Positions 35,748 to 50,279 of a DNA stretch of 64,000 nt are shown here, piece by piece. How positions within the stretch are numbered: the first letter of the stretch is position 1; every line of letters starts with the position of its first letter. The translations under genes were made by a program, and so were the position numbers. Below the pieces are notes generated by a model. That model was not told the DNA's origin. It searched no databases and worked only from the letters and a program-made list of their open reading frames with translations. Source of the stretch: Desmodus rotundus (lineage: Eukaryota > Chordata > Mammalia > Chiroptera > Phyllostomidae); the NCBI RefSeq assembly GCF_022682495.2, contig NC_071398.1:98111705-98175704 (forward strand), given 5' to 3'.

Positions 35748-38700
35748 CAAAACAAACTCCCTGAATATGAAATCAGAGGAAAAAGTGTCTCTGAGGTGTT
35801 GACTCGATTGCGGCAGCCTTGACGTAGCATCCGAAGGGCTCCGATTGAGGAACCATTTATAGGAGCAGCCACTGCTGTCCCTGCGGTAAAGGAGGGTGTG
35901 GTGGGCTGGGGCATCGTTTTAATGCAACAACAGGTAGTTGCCTGCGTGCATGCACTGCCTCTGCGGATTCTGTACGGATTCTGTATGGCCTTGGGAAGTG
36001 CGTCAGGCGGGGGCGGTAGAGAGCTTCCCGTCGTGTGGACCGGGGTTTCCAGGGGAGGCTCTGTTTTCGGGTGTCACAGCAATGCCACCACCGGGTGTGG
36101 AGGAGGCACTGCCCGGCCCTGGGCCGGACTTTGGAGATGTGGCGAGTTGTTAAGTTCCTAGTGAAGCTGGTTTTGCTGAACTTAACAAACATAATTGCCA
36201 GTCTTTAAGGGAGACAAATGCCTATATACATCAGTATTTAAAAAGTTTCCTTATGTTGCTTTGAAAATAACTGTAATTTAAAATATGTTAATGGGGTACA
36301 AGTCAAAAAACTATGTGTTAGGATCGTACTCTTCCACTTTCCAGTCTACACTGACTTCCATGGTACCAATTCACTTTGCCCAAAGCGTGCTGAGCCGCAT
36401 TCTGTGAAAATGATAAGGAAGAGACTGGTTTCACCATCAAAACACTGCCGTCTCGTTGGTCCGAGGACTTGAGTCAGTCCATATTCTGACAATGTCAGGT
36501 CAGCCTCAGGCACAGCAGAAAACGAACTTCCCTGGGGTGTTTCTTTCTGTTTTTACAGATCCGGAACATAACGTATATTCTCAAGGACCGAGAGAATTGT
36601 AAAATTCACCAGTGGGTTCACTTAGGTGCGTGTTCTTCCAGCGCTGCATGCAGCGTTGGTGCCGTGTACAGTGTAGCCGGGCCTCGGTGCTGTGGAGGGC
36701 ACTGGGCAACCCCGACCCGTCTGTCTGACCTGCGCTGACGGCCGGCAGGACGAGTGAGTGGCTATAGGGTTTGCACGGCACTGCCCAGCCCAGAGCAAGT
36801 GCCTTGGTGTTGTGAACGTGGTAGTACAGACCTCCTCAGTCAAAATTTCAAACCTCCTTGCTTAGCTCTTTTAACTTGTACACTTTTAATTTGTTTAAAT
36901 ATCATTTCCACTAGAAATACTTGTGCCCTCAGTTTTGGAAATACATTACTTAGTTTGATTTAGCTACAAGCTGGTCTTTACTTATCAGCCATTATTTGAT
37001 TTGTATCAGCCGAAGGTAATTTGTAGATTATTTAGCCTAAAAATTGAAACAAGTAAGTGACCAAGTAGACGTGACATAAATTGGAAACTTTAGGTTAAGC
37101 TTCTTATATTTGATAAGACTTTTGAGAATTTTTTTTGGACAATAAACACTTATCCTACCTCTTACGTAAGATAGTAAAAGAAAGTGAAAAGTTTCAAAAC
37201 GATATAAAAATATTTCCAAACTATGTTATTTATTCAGGACTTTGGAGACAAGGTTTCAGTGGGAGCTGAACAGTAACTTCCATTCCCGAGAGGCCGATGC
37301 ATCAGCGGGGGCGTCACACGTCAGATGGCCGTGCTGCCGCGACCGAGCCCATGTGTCGGGCCTCCGGGTTGCATAAGGGAACAGGGGGTGGACTCAGTCG
37401 TTGTGTGCAGTGCTCGTGGTGAAGTTAGATCCTGTGCCATCTCTTGACCCGGTTCCTTCCGATAGTGCGTTGTCATTTTAAGATTCTGGTTGGTGCTTAC
37501 GTTACAGTAACTGGAGGTCATTACTCACATTTTCACTGGACTACAATGTTTCTAGTAACAGCATTAACTTTTGAATTATGCGCAAGGCCTTCGACTTTAC
37601 AGCATGTTTAGTTTCTTTTCACTTCTTATTAGTATTTTTCAGTACTTAATAGTCCCCTGCTCCCACCTCCAACAAGACCGCTCCTCTCTGTTCAGCATCA
37701 GAGCCCCTTCCGCTCTGGCATGTGCTTTCTCATTCCCCAAGCAGTGAAGGCAAATTGGAAAGTTCAGCTGTCATTCTTGGAGGGTCATAGATCACACTAG
37801 CAGCCGGAGTAATCCAAGAGGTTTTAAGTATCATAGCATTTAGTTTAAAGTGAAATTTGCTCTGACAGGGCTGGCAGACCAATAGGAAAAAGAAATATTT
37901 GTGCTCGGAGAAGTGCATATGTAGAGACCAAGAGTATAACTGATGGCTGGAAGTGATTTCAGTCTAAAAAAACAAATCATTAAGAGAGTGCATAGGGGTA
38001 AAATACACAGTTCATATTTTAAAGAGTCTCAACATGAACCAGCAACTAAGGTTAGCATTACACAGTAATTAGCTGGGGAGGTGGGGCCTTGACTCGCTCG
38101 GCACCAGACAGCACGGTGAAGCCGTCACCGCGAAAACCCCGCTCCTTCCATCCAACTCTCTGCTCTGGGCCTGCAGCTGCAGTTGCTGTACCTTAAAAAA
38201 TCAAGGTATCGTGACAGATTATATAAATGTCGAAGCAGTAACAGACAAACAGTTATTCAGAGGAGGTGCTAATGACTCAGTTTATTGACCCAGGGGTTAC
38301 TTAAGCAGCACAGGAAGTTCCCATGCCTGTTCAAGAAGTCCTTGAACTTAAATGAAGAAATGTAACTTAAAGATACTTTCATTAAAAGATTGCTAGCAAC
38401 AGTTTGAGATCGTTAGAGATTTGAGTAAATATGCACATCAGCTTGATAACCACGTCTGACAGCTTGCACCAGGCACCTATCAGGGTATGTTTTTTCCCTG
38501 TTAATTGCTGCAAATGAGGAAAAAGAAAATATCTTCTCATGGTTCAGTTGCTTCTTCCAAATTCTTGTTCTCTTCCAGAGAGCCGATTTTGAGTCACAGG
38601 AAGACAAAGCTTATAAACCCTTTCCTTGAAGGAACACATTGCACTCTGGAAGAGTGAACTGGAAGGGACTTCCAGCGAGACGGTAGACTGAGTGGCCTTG

Positions 38701-40869
38701 GAAGGGCCCCTCCAAATATGACAACAATTTGAATTCATGGCCAAATTTGCAAAAATTCCCAAAGATAGGAAGCACCCCCAGTGACACGCACGCACAAAAA
38801 GAGGCGCCCGCAGGAACGCTGACCCAGGCAGGGGGGCGTGCTGTGGGAGCGGAGCCGCGTCCCCATGGAAGCTGCCTTTTCCTCGTGGGTTGAAGAGAAC
38901 TGCTGAGTCCAATTCGCCGGCTCGCCCCTTGTGCATGGGTGGGCTCAGAATTTAGACTGCAGTCAAACTGAGGGAACCCACGTCCAGAAATCGCTGTCTC
39001 TTCAGGACGGTGGAGTCCCCAGGGCCTGGAAGGGTTACAGACACATCAGAGCCTCTCTGTAGAAATAGGTCCAAGCTCAGGGGACAAGAGACAGGCTACG
39101 TAAATATATGAATAGACAAAACTGGATCTTGGGCACAATAAAAAGTTACAAAGCTCATGAAGAAGGGACTGTCATAACGGAAAATTGTCAGGTGCAGCAG
39201 TAAGAGTCAGGATGCCCACGAACTGGGGCTAATAGGAAAATCCCAGTGAGACTATAAAATGTACGAAAAGTAAAAGGATAGAGAACTTAGTGCAGTGGCG
39301 ATACAAAATGAAAAAGTGCCACCTGTAACATCGCCGCATTAAAATAAAGCCAACTCTGGAGACGGTTGAACCGCAGATTAAGACGTGTAATGAGAAGTGT
39401 TAATGGGATGATACTATTACAGGAGCATCAATAAAATGGATCCTCCTTCATTTGGAATAAATTTGTGACCATTTTACACATGCTTCCCCCATCGTTAGTA
39501 CAAACTAGTTTTAATCGGAAGCGTCTTGGTAGGGTAAGTACATTGAAAAGATCTACATTTTCTCCCTTAGAACTGACAGATGTCTTTTTTTAGGCTTTCT
39601 TAAAAATAAATTCCACATGAGTAAACACAACTTTCCCCTAATATCATTTGTCCCTGATTTGGAGGGAAATGTTACTTCGATTTTACTAAACACAGGATCC
39701 TAGTATTTAGCCATTTAGTTTCATGCCAGTGAAGGGGAAGCCGTAGAAGAGAGCTCAGTGGGCACGTGCAGCGGCCCTGACACAGATGGTGGCGCCCACT
39801 GAAACAGCGGCTCGAGTCCAGGGCGATGAGCGACTCCTTTGAGCCACTCCGTGTGCATTTATTACGTGTAAACTGGTGGGAATGAGATGCTAGCAACAGG
39901 CCAGTGAGCATTCCGGAGGCCACTCCACAGCAGCAGCACCTTAATGCCCATGCCCAGCGCCCCTCCGTGTCGGGGACAGCGGCCGCTGCCACTGTCCTGA
40001 GGGCCCCACGGTCACAGAACGCTGCATGTGGGCGATACGGATCTCTGTTTAGCTCTCGGTGAATTTGTTCACATGTACAAAACGAAGACGTCGGTTATCT
40101 GAGGAAGCAATGGAAACCACACTCTGTCAGTGGTAAATATGCTGAGAAGTTTCAAGTTTGATACAGTTTGCTTTAAAACTTTGTACAAGTGCAGTGCTCA
40201 GTGATAAGACAAGCTCTCCATCTAGTGGTGGATCTGTAAATTACAAACATTTAGATCTCGATTTAACAATCCATCACTATACGGATGTTAGGTGTAACTT
40301 TATAGGCATTCTCTCATTCGATCGGTAGTTCTTGTGATTATACGAGTATGTAAGGATAGCATGAGAAGGTGGTCTCTCCTGCCAGAAGAGCCCGCCCTTT
40401 CTCCTGGATGCAGAGGCAGACCACTTCCGCAGCGTGGCTTCCTCTGTGTGGAGTACCCCAGCCTCGCAGCGATTGGATGGAGCATATTCCCATATTAAAG
40501 AGCAAGCATTGTGTTACCCCCAATTAACTATAACTTATAAAATTTTCTGCCAATTTCTACATCTTTTCCCTTTATTCCCAGTTCCCAAATAGTAAGTGTA
40601 GAACGAAAAACCACATTTTAAAAGAAAAATACTATCTTGGATCATGAACGTATCTGACCTGTATTTCTGCCAGTGACTCTGTGGACGGCCACCGCTCCAC
40701 AGCGGACCGTCCGAGCGCGCCCGCAAATGGCCCCCACACTCTCGCCTCTCCACAGTTACCCCTCCAGAGCACAGCAGTAAGTTGTCCCCCTTCTTAAAAA
40801 CCATGGACAACTCTCCAAAAGCATGTCATTCTTACCATGGCACATGAAGGACTTTCAAAACCTGTTCCA

Positions 40870-41425
40870 GCCTCTCCTTCCAGCCTCGTCCCCTGCCATT
40901 CGCTTCTGTCACACACCTGAGGCTTCAACCCCATCACCACTCTGCTCGGCCCTCCTCTCCTGCTCAGACACCTGCGCTCTCTGGGGTCCTCTCCACCCCT
41001 GAAGTCCACCCGTCCTTTCAGATTCTCCCGTCCATGAAGACGGGTACATTCTGGAAGACCGCTCCTTGTCAGACACAGCGATAGATGCTTGAGACGTGAC
41101 AATGAATAAGACACTCCTTACCCTGCTGGCCTTGCGTTCCAATAGGCAATAAGACCAAAACAGAGTGTCAGGAAGTGACAGCCGTGTTAAAATCAAAGTG
41201 TTTTCCGCGAAGCCTTTCAAGATTCTTCTGTAACAGTTTGTACATATGTCTAATATACTCTCACACTGTATTAAATATGTGGGCCTCTTCTGTTCCTCTG
41301 TAGCAATTTATAAATATCCTAGCATGACACAGCATCATATTATCAGAATTTTGTTCCCTGTCAGTTGCCTCCAATCTATGGTCAGGGACCATGTCTTATT
41401 GTCTCCTTCCCAGCACCACATCGTC
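40870..41425 (+). repeat. L2-like ancient LINE relic
   Basis: Diverged phrases such as gtcagacacagcgatagatgc, caatgaataagacactcctta, and tctatggtcagggaccatgtc, followed by cagcacc. These are typical of old LINE tails. It may comprise more than one relic. Confidence 0.45.
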
Positions 41426-41433
41426 TAAAATTA

Positions 41434-41533
41434 AAACAAAACAAAACAAAACATTGACTCTCAAAACTGTACTCCGTATGTTGTAGGAACTCGTACTATT
41501 TGGGTGGGTGGATGGATGGATGGACGGACAGAC
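41434..41533. repeat. Two short simple repeats
   Basis: (AAAAC)n at about 41434-41452 and (GGAT)n at about 41505-41530. Confidence 0.8.
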
Positions 41534-42689
41534 TAAGGATCACTATTACATTGACCTAAATTTTCCATGACAAATCATACTTAAGCCGAAGTTACTCTGG
41601 TAATCAACTTATAATCTATGTAGAAAGAAAGATAAACATACTGATTTTGATTCTATGATCAATATATTGGAGTAGCTGATTAAAGAATAGACTCTTCTAG
41701 AAAGTTGTTATCATTTCATACAGTTGTATAATGTCCTGGAAAGTTTCTGCTGAAGAAAGTTAGTCCAGGTTAAAGGCTTTCACTTCACAATCTCAAAAGA
41801 ATTCCAGCCTTTGATTAATCTTATGGATCACAAAGATAGGTAGTTAATAAGAATCACTCTTCCCTATTTATAGATTGATTGTCATAAAGGATTTTGTCTT
41901 AGGTAGAATAGAATCTCTAAAGAAAGACCCAAAGTAAAAAGAAATTCAACATGGTAGTTACAAGCGAAAATCTCACGTGTGTCTGTGTGTGTATTTACAC
42001 AGAATTGTGCACACTCCTATACATTCAGTGTAAGCCCCTTTGTGGCAATGGCACCTGAAAAACCTTGTTTAAGATCAGTTCAGTGTTAGCCTGACCTGGA
42101 AGAATGAGAAATAGGCTCTCATTAGACTCTACACGGCTTGCAGACCACATTGCGAGGACCACATTTTCAGCTGCTTCATTTTAAGAAAACCACTGAAAAA
42201 AGTAAACTTATTTTAGAGAGCAGATGAGATGATAAAGGTCTGAGAGACCATCTCATGAGGAGTGATTAAACGCGAGTTGTGAAATAGATACTGAAGAAGA
42301 ATTAGACTTCGCGTGTGGCTGCAGAGGGTGGTGTTAAGACTGATGGAACCAGGTCTCAGATTGCTGTAACAGAGAACTTTCCAACAGTCCAACGTGTCCG
42401 TCCGTAAGTGGCATGAACTGCCCTCTGGGCGCTGCTCCGGCAGGCTCGGGGGAGACCCTGCCGAGGGTGGGGGTGTGGGTGACGTGTAGACAGAGGATTT
42501 CTGGAAATGGGTCCAAAGACCCTGTGAGCCCGCGGAGAGAGAACAGGGCTTAGGTTTATTTTTTTTTCTTTTCTTTTCTTGTAGCATCCATGAATATATC
42601 TTACTCTGCATTCATTTTGCTGGCTTGGGAATTTCAAAGGAGGAAAAGACTTATGTTGCTCTTGTCCAGTTCTAATAAAATAACGATAC

Positions 42690-42790
42690 GCTTTTTGCTT
42701 GCGCAGCACTGTGCACCCATGGAGCCCCAAGTGCTTCACAAGCACGCACTAGTTAAGCCTCCCAAACAGCTGGAGGTAGGTGGCTCCTTC
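42690..42790 (+). repeat. MIR-like relic
   Basis: A phrase like gcagcactgtgcacccatgg followed by aagtgcttcacaagcacgca and ttaagcctcccaaacagctg follows the MIR 5' core order. Confidence 0.5.
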
Positions 42791-45700
42791 CTTCCCTGCA
42801 GGCGCGCGTGCTCGCCACGGTGCCACGGGGCCCCTGAGGGCCTGGCTGCCGTCCCCTTGTCCTGTGCTGCATGTGACGCGTCACTTGTCATGCCTGGGTT
42901 TCTCCCCCCTCCCCCCTGTCATCTCAGGTTTAGAATTCTCGTGAATGCTGTTAAAAATGTGTTTGAAGCCTTATACATATTACAGAAAACTCAGTCTTCT
43001 GCTTGCTGAATGCTGATTAGATTTCTAAATGTTCAATAAAACCTAGGTGTACTTTTCTATTTGTTGTTGAATATCAAATATAAATTTTGCGTTTATGAAG
43101 AATTTATCATCTTCCATTCTGAGTGCATTTCCCTCCTTGTCTTCTCACACCAAACAGTGACCGTTGTCATTGAACTGGAATTATATATTTTCAGGAAGAG
43201 ACCTTGCATGTTGGTGCTTTTCTAACTTAAAGATCCAAAATTTTATTCTAGACATTGAGGATAAGGGTTAAATGACACAGCGTGACTAGTCCTGGAAAGG
43301 ACAGGTGGCCGAGTAGTGGCATACTCCGATCTGGAGGGACACACAGCTCTTGCGGGTAGGTCGGGAGTGCCAGGAAGAGGACGTGTACACACAGACACAC
43401 GTGCCGTGTGGGACTAAGTTCCCGTGTCAACAGCCAGATGTGCAAACTTGCCTGAAGTGGCTCGGCCACACGGGCAGGAGGGGTGTGGTGCGCCCCAGCT
43501 TAGACGCCTTGGCCCTCAGGGTTCCCAGTACGGGCACGCAGGCGCCTTCCATACTGTTTGCTCCGAGTCTCGGTGGATCAGAAAGCACGATTTCTGCTGC
43601 CGCACTTCCCTGTTAAGCTCATGGTTTCTGTCCTTTCCCGGAAGAACTTATCTAAAGGATCGGTCCCCTTCTGTTTACAGGACTACTTACTCTTGGGCTC
43701 TCCTGGGTTTGAACCAGATTCCGCATTAACAAGCCTCCATGCTCACCCCAGGGGAAAAAGCAGAGTACATAAATGTCCACAAGTCCCAAAAGAACAGAGC
43801 GGGCTTCCAGTTTTCCTCCTCCTATGGAAGTTCAAGACCGTTTGTCCTTGACATTGCACTGCACACAGATGTCTCTGCGTGAATAGAACGTAGGCACAGG
43901 ACCCTTGCAGACTCAGTGGCTACAGCTCGTCAGAGTCTAGGGTACATCTTACTTTCACTGACCTGGGGTACAAATTCTCACCAACAGTGTGACTGACATT
44001 TTTAAAAAGATGTAATATCCACCTGTCAACTTACAATGAAAACTATAACCATCAGGCAAACCAGGTAATGTCTAGGTTTATTCTTTACCGTGTTGGCAAG
44101 CCACAAGGGAAAAGAGACCAGAAGTTTGCCTATTGGTCATAGAAATAAAGCACGGAAGGTTTTGCAGTTTGAATGTGTCATGGCCTCAGACGCTCAGAAC
44201 CTTTATTAAGGCTCCTTCCTCAACGAGGACAAGCCTGCCAAAATGATCAGACGCTCCCGGTGTGGTCACAGGTCACCCCGAGGAGTTGCTTGGGTTGGTG
44301 CTACCAACGTTGCCTCTGAGGAGCTCTACCGTGGCAGACAGACTCCCTTCTGACCATCGTCCTCCTCTTGGAGATAGAATTAGTCATATTGCCACCATTC
44401 CTCTGTGAGGGGTTCTGCTTTGAAGGTGCCCTTGTATGTTGATTCACCGATCTGCTATGTACTTCTTGTTTCCAGCTTCTTGAAGGCAATCTCACGATAG
44501 CCCCTACCTTGAGAAACACAGACAAAATTAACTTGAGTTTAACCAAAGTCTGCTGATGCTCAGCCTCAGGAAGAGATGCTAAAAAAAAAAAAAATGTAAG
44601 GAGTGGCAGAGGCCAGTAATAAGTAGAAAGATGAAAGAGGACGTGGAACTCTACAAGCTACACAATCGCTCTTCATAGTAGGGAGTTGTTTAGACATGCG
44701 AGTGCTTGTTAGCCGTGGTGCTTCTGGGGAGAAGTTTTCAACAGTCAGCCTTTCCTCTGATTTTAAACTGATACACATGTATCTTAGCTCATGGACTCCA
44801 TTAATTTCTGAAACGTCTTTAAAACTACCTTGAGAATAATACTTCCCTTCATCATAAAATTTAATCTTCCCATGGGACCAAGGTAGGAGAGGTAGGTGTG
44901 CTAACATTTTGCCATTTTAAAATAAAGTTCAGACTTAAAAATTTTAACCAACATGCAGAAATTATAGATGGAGCCCCCAAAAGTTTGATTTATCTAGGAT
45001 CACACACTAAAAATCACTAACCTAAAACTTACGTTTCAGAAACTCCATTCCCCTGAGAGGTAGATTCACGTTAACTAATACACCCCGTATGTATTATGAC
45101 TCTTTACATTTAGTATTAAGTCCTATCGCAACACACATACACGCACAAATTATTTAAAACCTTAATATTTTAAGTTGCTTCCGAAGTGTTTTCATCTCAT
45201 TTTGAGTCGTAAGAAGGAAGTTAGTGGCTATATGAATATCGAGATTTTGCTGCTGATAAAGGCATTTCCATCACTGTTATCTCACATAATCCTAAATCAT
45301 TCAAGGACATTTATCTTTCCGGAGCTTCCATCTCTGCATTACACGCCGTTTGCTTTGAGTGGAGATACGCCGCCGGCGTTCGCTGCATGAGCTCTGCATG
45401 AGCGTGTGAGAGCCTTGTCCTTCCGCCGGGTGTCCGGCGATCTCTGACCCTGCTTTGCAGAGCAGATTCTCTTCTAGATAACCTGTTAATAGAGGGAAGA
45501 ATCGGTTTTTTAAAAGGAATAATCAAAGGTCATCCATTGTCAAGTTATCTTTATAACTGAAGGTTCTCTTCAGGCTTGTTATCTCCATTGTAATAAATTG
45601 AACCAAAATTTGTAGTTAACTTGCTGTTACTCAAAAGAAACATGTGCTATTGAGTAACTTTTTTGCACTGAGGAGTCCGAGAAGGGTTGCAGATCCAATC

Positions 45701-46130
45701 TGGCTGACTTTGACATTCCCTAACGTTTCCTGTCTTCTCCCTGTACTCCCGAGCTTACGGCACAGTTTGGCCCTGAGTGAGCGGTTACTGCTAAGACTCA
45801 AACTGCACGGCCTTACTAGGAGTGGCTCGGCCTGCACCTTCATGTGAAAGAGAACTCCTTATAAACAGCGAAAGTCAGTTTCCACCGTTTTATCATCCCC
45901 TAGCATCATCTTTCCGATCACTGCCAGCATGTAAAATCCCTCCATCTCCTGGCGTAAAAGCCACGTGTGACCCACCGAAGTGTTCCGATCTGTCCTCCTC
46001 CTCATTGTGAATGGCTGCCTGAGGACAGTGGTTCCCAACACTTCTAACGCACGTTATTAGAAGTGCATATTTGTTATACACGTGTTGTGGCTATGTTAAC
46101 TTTTTAAAAGGATCAATAACATCCACATAA

Positions 46131-46340
<210 letters not shown>

Positions 46341-47270
46341 AGACCTTCCTCTCCGTGTGTGCGCTTAGCTTAGAAGAAACCTGGGGGGGTTGGGTTGGCT
46401 TTGAATTGGGGGCTAATAATGCATGTTGATGCTAGTGTGGGTCTGTGTTTTATTTTTTCGTGTTGTTAGCTGCAGATGAACTCCACCCCTGTGATCCTGT
46501 GCTAAGTGCAGTGGATGCTCGACCCTGCTCCCTCATCAACCCCCCTCGTGACACTGGAAAGCGTCTCCCACGAGACTCAAAGCGAACCCCGAAAAGCAAC
46601 TAGACTGGAAAACAAACACTACATTATGTATATTAGGTGACTAATTTAATTTCTATTAAAAAGGAGCATAAAGTACAAATGAGTTAGAGAAGGTCCTGTG
46701 TTCCTACTTGATGTGTTTCGTTAGGAGTTACATGCTTATGTAGGGTGCATAAGAATTTCACTTTCCCTGCCCCCTACCCCCCTTGTAAACTTGAGTATTT
46801 CACGTGATATGTGCTACCCTGAACATGTAAAAGACGCCATGTTTTTACTCCACACACGTGCCTAAAAGGTTGCTTCCCAAAGTCGTTGACGAGGAGTGTT
46901 TCATTAACAGTGGAACGTGTGCCGTAAGTTAAGTTATGCGTGCGTGCAGTCTCTTCAGCCACTCGAGTTCATGTCTTTCTGATTTGAACGTAGAAAACCT
47001 GGGACAGCTATTAGCATGTGTGAAAGTAGGCGAGAATTGGGCTTTTAAAGTTTATTTGTGAAATCTAAAGTATGGGAAAGCTAATTATGTCTTATTGAGG
47101 AAAACTAAGGAACAATATTTTGCTTACTAAGATAATTGTTATTAAAAGATAGATTTGGTTAATGAGAAATGGAAAGACATTATCATTAATAATGAGTTTT
47201 GAAAATAACTCAGTGTTATAATGCTGAAAATGTACTTAAAGCCAATAAAGTAGCCGCGCCCTAGAGATGT
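46341..47270 (+). other. KIFAP3: KIFAP3 3' UTR
   Basis: From the stop codon to just past the polyadenylation signal at 47244-47249. The exact cleavage site is inferred. AT-rich, without repeats or a further gene. Confidence 0.75.
47244..47249 (+). terminator. KIFAP3: KIFAP3 polyadenylation signal
   Basis: AATAAA within GCCAATAAAGTAG, followed within 30-40 bp by GT-rich sequence (gttctcttgagcgcgtgctgtgg), the usual arrangement. It is the only canonical hexamer I noticed downstream of the stop codon. Confidence 0.75.
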
Positions 47271-47622
47271 TCTCTTGAGCGCGTGCTGTGGAAGAAGTTA
47301 CGTGGGGCCTTGAAGGGGACGCGTGGGTCAGAGACAGCTGCTGACCTTCGGTTATGGGTTCACTGATCTTCTGCACTGTTGCCTTGATTTTTATTTTAAT
47401 TATAGAATAGTAGAGTGGGAAGAGCCTCTGAAATAACTCAGTCCATCTACCTATTTGAGAAACCAATCACGTAAAAGTTGCAAATATAATCAACAGATTT
47501 TTAAAACTACCTCCGTGTATAGGGGAGTATATGGTGCTCCTGAGGGAGTATGCGAAGATAAGATATGACTTGTCTCTGACCCTACACCCTGATTGATCTT
47601 TCTGACACATTTGTCAGTTCTG

Positions 47623-47842
47623 TTTTTTTAATTTTATTGATTCTAGAGTGAGGGGAAGGGAGCGAGAAAGAAAGAAAGAGAAACATCACTGTGAGAGAGA
47701 AACATTAATCAGTTGCTTCTTGCACGCCCCCGAACTGAGGACTGAGCCCACAACCCAGGCATGTGCCCTGACCTGGAGTCAAACCTGTGACCTGTCAGTT
47801 TGCAAGACAGTGCCCAACCAACTGAGCCACACTGGCCAGGGC
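47623..47842 (-). mobile_element. VES-type tRNA-derived SINE, near full length
   Basis: On the minus strand it starts GCCCTGGCCAGTGTGGCTCA, continues with a tRNA-like B box (GGTTTGACTCCAGGTCAGGG), then CACATGCCTGGGTTGTGGGC, a GAGAG-rich part and an A-rich tail. This matches the microbat VES consensus in order. Flanks AGTTCTGTTTT and AGTTTCTGTTTT may be a worn target duplication. Confidence 0.93.
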
Positions 47843-48863
47843 TGTCTTAGTTTCTGTTTTAACCATAGAATATTAAAGCTGGAAATGGCCCTAGGAGCAA
47901 CCCTGTCAAATGATTTCCGTTGAAAACTCTGTGGCCAGGAGAGAGGACGTGATTTGCCCAAGCTTATCTCTGGTCAGTGACATGGCCTGTCTCCCTGCTT
48001 CCAACCCAGAGCCTCAGGTCTGAGTATCTTGCCTTATTATCTGTCATACGCACGAAGTATAAACACACATAGTACACCTAATAAGTGACATTAATAGAAA
48101 GACAAAGCAAACCTTCTATAGCTTACCTTCCCACCCACTATCAAAAGGGAGTTAGGAAGAACATCTTATGAAGTCCCTAACACATAGTAAGCGCTCAACA
48201 CGTGTTCACCACCCTTACCACCCTGTTTCATTTTTTCTTAGAATTTACCGTGATCTGAATTTATCTTTGTTCATTTCCATGCTTATTGTCGCTCTTTCCC
48301 CTTGTACTCTGCCCGCTAAGGTGCAAGGCCTGTTGAGAGCAGGGAATTTGTTTCACTAGCTGGCGTCTCCGAGTCTCTGGAGCAGAGGCTGGCACTCAGG
48401 GAGCCCTTACTAATGAACAGGAGCGAGTGGCAGGCGGCGTGCAGTCACTTAGCTCAAATCCAGATTCATACACGGTAGCGTGAGACCTACCTGCTGGTGG
48501 GGGGGCACTGGGTGCTTTGAAAAACTAAAGTGACGTTACCGGCACTAAGCTACTGGCACATCTTCAACTCCTTTATTTAACAAGAGCTTTCTTTGGGCCC
48601 CTCGGACAACGCACTGTCCTGCACTGATTGTCCCCTCATTGCCTCGTGGTCACAGAGTGCATGGGACAAAGGGGGGGTGTGAAACACCTGTGGACTAAAC
48701 GTGGTCTGCAGCGTGAGGTTACACGTGCGGCAACATTTGTGTAGTGTTTACACACCCAGGCAATATTTCTCACAACAACGTGGGCGTCGTGGTGTCTATG
48801 GTTCACCTGAAATTCCTTCAGCAGAGACAGCGCGCTGCTCTGTGTGGACTAAATGGTCTGAGG

Positions 48864-49050
48864 CAGGGGTGTCCAACTGTCCGGCATCTCTGGGCCACAC
48901 TGGAAGAAGAGGAGTTGTCTTGGGCCACACAGTAAATACATTGTGACACGTAATCACACATAAAAAAATCTCATAGTGTTTTAAGTAAATTTACCATTTT
49001 GTGTTGGGCCACATTCACTGTCATCCTGGGCTACAGGTTGGACACCCCTA
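48864..49050. mobile_element. Nonautonomous hAT-like DNA transposon, copy 2
   Basis: Starts CAGGGGTGTCCAACTG and ends CAGGTTGGACACCCCTA, with the same internal order as the copy at 5140-5325. The flanks gtctgagg and gcccaagg agree at 5 of 8 positions, all differences being transitions, which may be a worn 8-bp duplication. Confidence 0.75.
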
Positions 49051-50279
49051 TGGCCCAAGGTATGCCCTTGAGGCAGCCTGCCTCACGGAATCAGGAATGC
49101 ACACTCCAGAAAGGCCACATTCCAGAGACGGAGCTGCAAGTACTTTAACCACCTTGATCCCTGGTAACACCAGATGTTTTGCTAACAGTGTAGTGTCACA
49201 AATGTGTTTTTATTGGCAAAAATAAGTTTATTATCACAATGTACACTAGAAATCAGGTCTAAAAAGAGTTCAAGACAGGTGATTTGGCTAAAATATTTTA
49301 GAAAATGCTCTCTACTCCTGAATAAACAGGGTCAAAACATTCTAGGAGACCTCCACCTTTGGAGATGCCACCCGAGGTTTCGTCCCTAGCAGTCCTGGCT
49401 CTGTCACTGGCCTGAGAGATTTCTGGTTGTCAGATGCTGATGCTGAGAACGTCCACGGTGACAACAGAATCCAGCCTTGGGCAGTGGCACCTCTGCTTCT
49501 CCACTTTGTAGTGCAAAGCGGTGGTTAGACCTCCTCGAACCGCCCTCTCCAACATGGTTGTGACCCTCCACGTGTGACCACTGAGCATGAAAATATGGCC
49601 AGTCCAAACTGTAAAAATTAAACATCCGATTTTGAAGGCGGTACAAAAATATCTCAATGATATTTTTTAATACTGAGTTTGTATGTAAATGACACCTTCT
49701 GGATCTACTGTGTTAAAACAGTGTTCAAATTGCCTTCATTCTGTGGCTACTAGAAAATTTAAAAGTACTCATGTGGCTCGAATTCTGTTTCTAGAGGGCA
49801 CAGCACTGGCAGCACAGAGAGCGCGGCTGTCATCAGGCTGCCGGCACAGAGTGAGTGCTGTGTGCATCCGCGTCCTCGTAAGTATTTGATACATTTCTGA
49901 ATAAGGGGCATCATTGGGTCTGCTAGTTGCTTCCATTTAACCTGGAGAAGACATTGAGGGCTCCCTTATCCATCTTAAAGTTTCAGCTGCTGTTATCGAC
50001 CATTAAGAACCTAAAAGTTATAGATGATCGAAGGATTCGGGTCAGCTGTCATCTGTGAGGGCGTAGACGCATTGAGTAGGAGTGATGGCGACCACGACCA
50101 CGCAGAAGACAAGGAACAGACATTGTGTTTACTTTGAGTCATGCAGCTTTAAAACTATTACGTACACTCCCTTTACTCTCCCAGCAGCCTATTAAGTAGT
50201 AGTCATTAATGTTAATTACAGGTCCTACAGGGCCTGATTCCACCCCTCGCTGAAACAAGTGTAACTTCAGACTTTCCGT

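Noticed and set aside
35100..35750. 216-codon minus-strand frame with hydrophobic runs
   Set aside because: Antisense shadow of the inverted L1 ORF2 fragment.
47700..47842. tRNA-like box sequences
   Set aside because: They belong to a VES SINE and not to a tRNA gene.
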